A stretch of DNA of 64,000 nt, from positions 732,924 through 796,923 of the forward strand of contig KV454015.1 in NCBI GenBank assembly GCA_001661245.1. The letters run 5' to 3'. This document shows positions 62,661-64,000 of the stretch, piece by piece. The notes beneath the pieces are model-generated. The model ran no database searches and had not been told where the DNA came from. It saw only the letters and a list, made by a program, of their open reading frames with translations. Source of the stretch: Pachysolen tannophilus NRRL Y-2460. Lineage: Eukaryota; Ascomycota; Pichiomycetes; Alaninales; Pachysolenaceae. Position numbers and translations under genes: made by a program. Every line of letters starts with the position of its first letter. Position 1 is the stretch's first letter.

Positions 62661-64000
62661 ATGAGCCTGAATAAGAGGAAGAGAAATGTATTCATAAGAG
62701 ACTTTAAACCAGATGAATTATTGAACAAGGTATTTAATAAGGATAACAATGGAATTGGAGAAGATGCTGAAACAATGGATACAGATTACAGCGACGATTC
62801 AAGAGCTGATACGAAAACGACAAGGAATTTTGGGTTTGGACATCAGATGTTTGTTAAGCTGGGAGGATCAACTCCAAGTATGGTTAATGAACTGGACTCA
62901 AACATGATGGGGACCATTGGGAACATGGGGAGTATGGGGAGTATGGCCAGTTTGCTGAATATGGCAAATCGTGATGACTATTATGAAGAAGAACATAACG
63001 ACAAAGACGACCAAGATAATGAGCCAAGTTTTGGTAATGCAACTAAGTTGATGGATTTTGTTAAGACTGATTTAGAGACACAGCCAGTTGAAAGAATAGT
63101 AACACCCAGAGATATAGTGCTAGATCTGGAACATGATGTTCCTGTAGATAGATCAGGAAAATACGGTATTGGTGCTAAGCTTTTACTGAAGATGGGTTAT
63201 AAGGAGGGCCAGGGTTTGGGTAAAAATGGTAAAGGTATTGTTGAGCCTATACAAACAAACCTAAGACCTCAAGGACTTGGTGTTGGTGGTGTTAAGGAAA
63301 AGAAAAATAAAGACAGAAAGCACGGGAAAGATGAGAATGTCACAGAGGATGATAGTATTGATTACGCTTCGAGTGATGATGATGAGTTTTCTGACTCAAA
63401 TTTAAAACATCAGAAAAAGAGCAACACACTGTACATTCCCGATTTGTTCACTGTCATTGATACTATGGAAAGTAATGGATTGAAGGTTCCGATAGTTTTC
63501 AAAGAAATATCTGATAACTATTACAATAATATGGACAAAGATCAGGTTGATAATGAGAAACAACCATTTATTCAATTGAAAAAACCAAATGATGATATCA
63601 TAGATGTTGATATTTCCAAATTAAGTTTACAATTGAATAATATCAATAGACTGTTTAAGGAGATTAGTGATAAAGAAGTTTATCAAAATTACCATCTATC
63701 ACAGTTAAATCTAATTATAAGTAAGAGCGAGAAGAACACCATGTTATTAGACTATATAATCAACAAATTTGAGGAGTATCAACACGATATTTCAAATGAT
63801 GATCAAAGCGTTAAATTGGAAAAACTTACTAACTTGTTGAAAGAATTTATGAATAATGTTGATATCATTACATGCGCCATGAGCCAACAAGATGATTTAG
63901 ATATAGAGAGAATTATAGTTTCCCTGTTAAAAGAACAATATGATGATATTGTTGAAAATTGGGATCCTTTAAATTTCGAATCGACTGAAGGATTAGTTGA
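62661..64000 (+). CDS. SPP382: Spliceosome-disassembly G-patch protein Ntr1/Spp382, 3' end cut by the window
   Basis: The frame from the ATG at 62661 (M-S-x-N-K-R-K-R, where x is CTG) is open to the window end, about 446 residues. An acidic N-terminus precedes a G-patch at about 170-215 ([23 protein letters not shown]). A long region then resembles the TFIP11/GCFC family domain, including F-K-E-I-S-D. Ntr1 stimulates the Prp43 helicase to release the lariat spliceosome. A Met/Gly/Asn repeat (G-N-M-G-S-M-G-S-M) lies near residue 92. The in-frame CTG inside the G-patch sits at a position that is polar in relatives. Confidence 0.85.
   Translation, partial: MSLNKRKRNVFIRDFKPDELLNKVFNKDNNGIGEDAETMDTDYSDDSRADTKTTRNFGFGHQMFVKLGGSTPSMVNELDSNMMGTIGNMGSMGSMASLLNMANRDDYYEEEHNDKDDQDNEPSFGNATKLMDFVKTDLETQPVERIVTPRDIVLDLEHDVPVDRSGKYGIGAKLLLKMGYKEGQGLGKNGKGIVEPIQTNLRPQGLGVGGVKEKKNKDRKHGKDENVTEDDSIDYASSDDDEFSDSNLKHQKKSNTLYIPDLFTVIDTMESNGLKVPIVFKEISDNYYNNMDKDQVDNEKQPFIQLKKPNDDIIDVDISKLSLQLNNINRLFKEISDKEVYQNYHLSQLNLIISKSEKNTMLLDYIINKFEEYQHDISNDDQSVKLEKLTNLLKEFMNNVDIITCAMSQQDDLDIERIIVSLLKEQYDDIVENWDPLNFESTEGLV

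Overview
The window is 64 kb of AT-rich nuclear DNA from an ascomycete budding yeast. The evidence is compact gene spacing (about 33 protein genes), short 5'-proximal introns ending in the exact yeast branch site TACTAAC (six genes), and proteins whose closest recognisable relatives are Saccharomycotina housekeeping genes. Several features point to the CUG-Ser (Candida/Debaryomyces) lineage rather than Saccharomyces. CTG codons fall where relatives carry small or polar residues, in the SR-like RRM, the G-patch of an NTR1/SPP382 homologue and the APE2 C-terminus. A STOML2-type mitochondrial stomatin is present, which S. cerevisiae lacks. TTAGGGCT (Tbf1-like) motifs lie upstream of RPS6 and elsewhere. 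The species cannot be named from sequence alone.

Layout. 1-9.7 kb: 3' part of the PI3P phosphatase YMR1, an orphan gene, a TPO/FLU1-type MFS exporter, a small acidic orphan, spliced YOP1, and gamma-adaptin APL4 on the minus strand. 9.7-18 kb: an ECM21/CSR2-type alpha-arrestin, then the divergent pair PRP21 and NSA1. 18-25 kb: spliced RPS6, an RLM1/SMP1-type MADS factor, and a 2.3 kb gene-free upstream region holding a 580-base assembly gap inside poly(T). 25-35.5 kb: an AhpD-like protein, exosome RRP45, the stomatin, RNase H2 subunit RNH202, spliced ESS1, spliced APE2 and a peroxisomal thioesterase ending in SKL. 35.7-46 kb: Mediator SRB8/MED12, a coiled-coil orphan, a pyruvate dehydrogenase kinase, an SR-like RRM protein with an unusually long intron, and the Yippee protein MOH1. 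46-52 kb: a YJR124C-like MFS protein, a spliced orphan, a BAG-domain SNL1-like co-chaperone and a DUF202 membrane protein. 52-64 kb: MCM4, MDM31, CDC73, mitochondrial threonyl-tRNA synthetase MST1, ATG17, and the 5' part of the splicing G-patch gene NTR1/SPP382.

The genes are mostly independent housekeeping functions: RNA processing (PRP21, ESS1, SR-like, NTR1, RRP45), ribosome synthesis (NSA1, RPS6), DNA replication and repair (MCM4, RNH202, both with ACGCGT boxes), mitochondria (MDM31, MST1, stomatin, PDK), and trafficking or autophagy (APL4, YOP1, arrestin, ATG17). I found no transposon, LTR element, CRISPR array, secure tRNA gene or gene cluster, and no clearly new multi-gene system. The unexplained signals are intergenic: a TG-rich telomere-like inverted tract at 49.8-50.0 kb, a 15-bp hairpin at 48.6 kb, recurrent AGGGCT motifs, and clusters of TGCGCA/TGCGTA motifs. 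Many apparent reading frames begin at TTG or GTG; starts were moved to the first plausible in-frame ATG.
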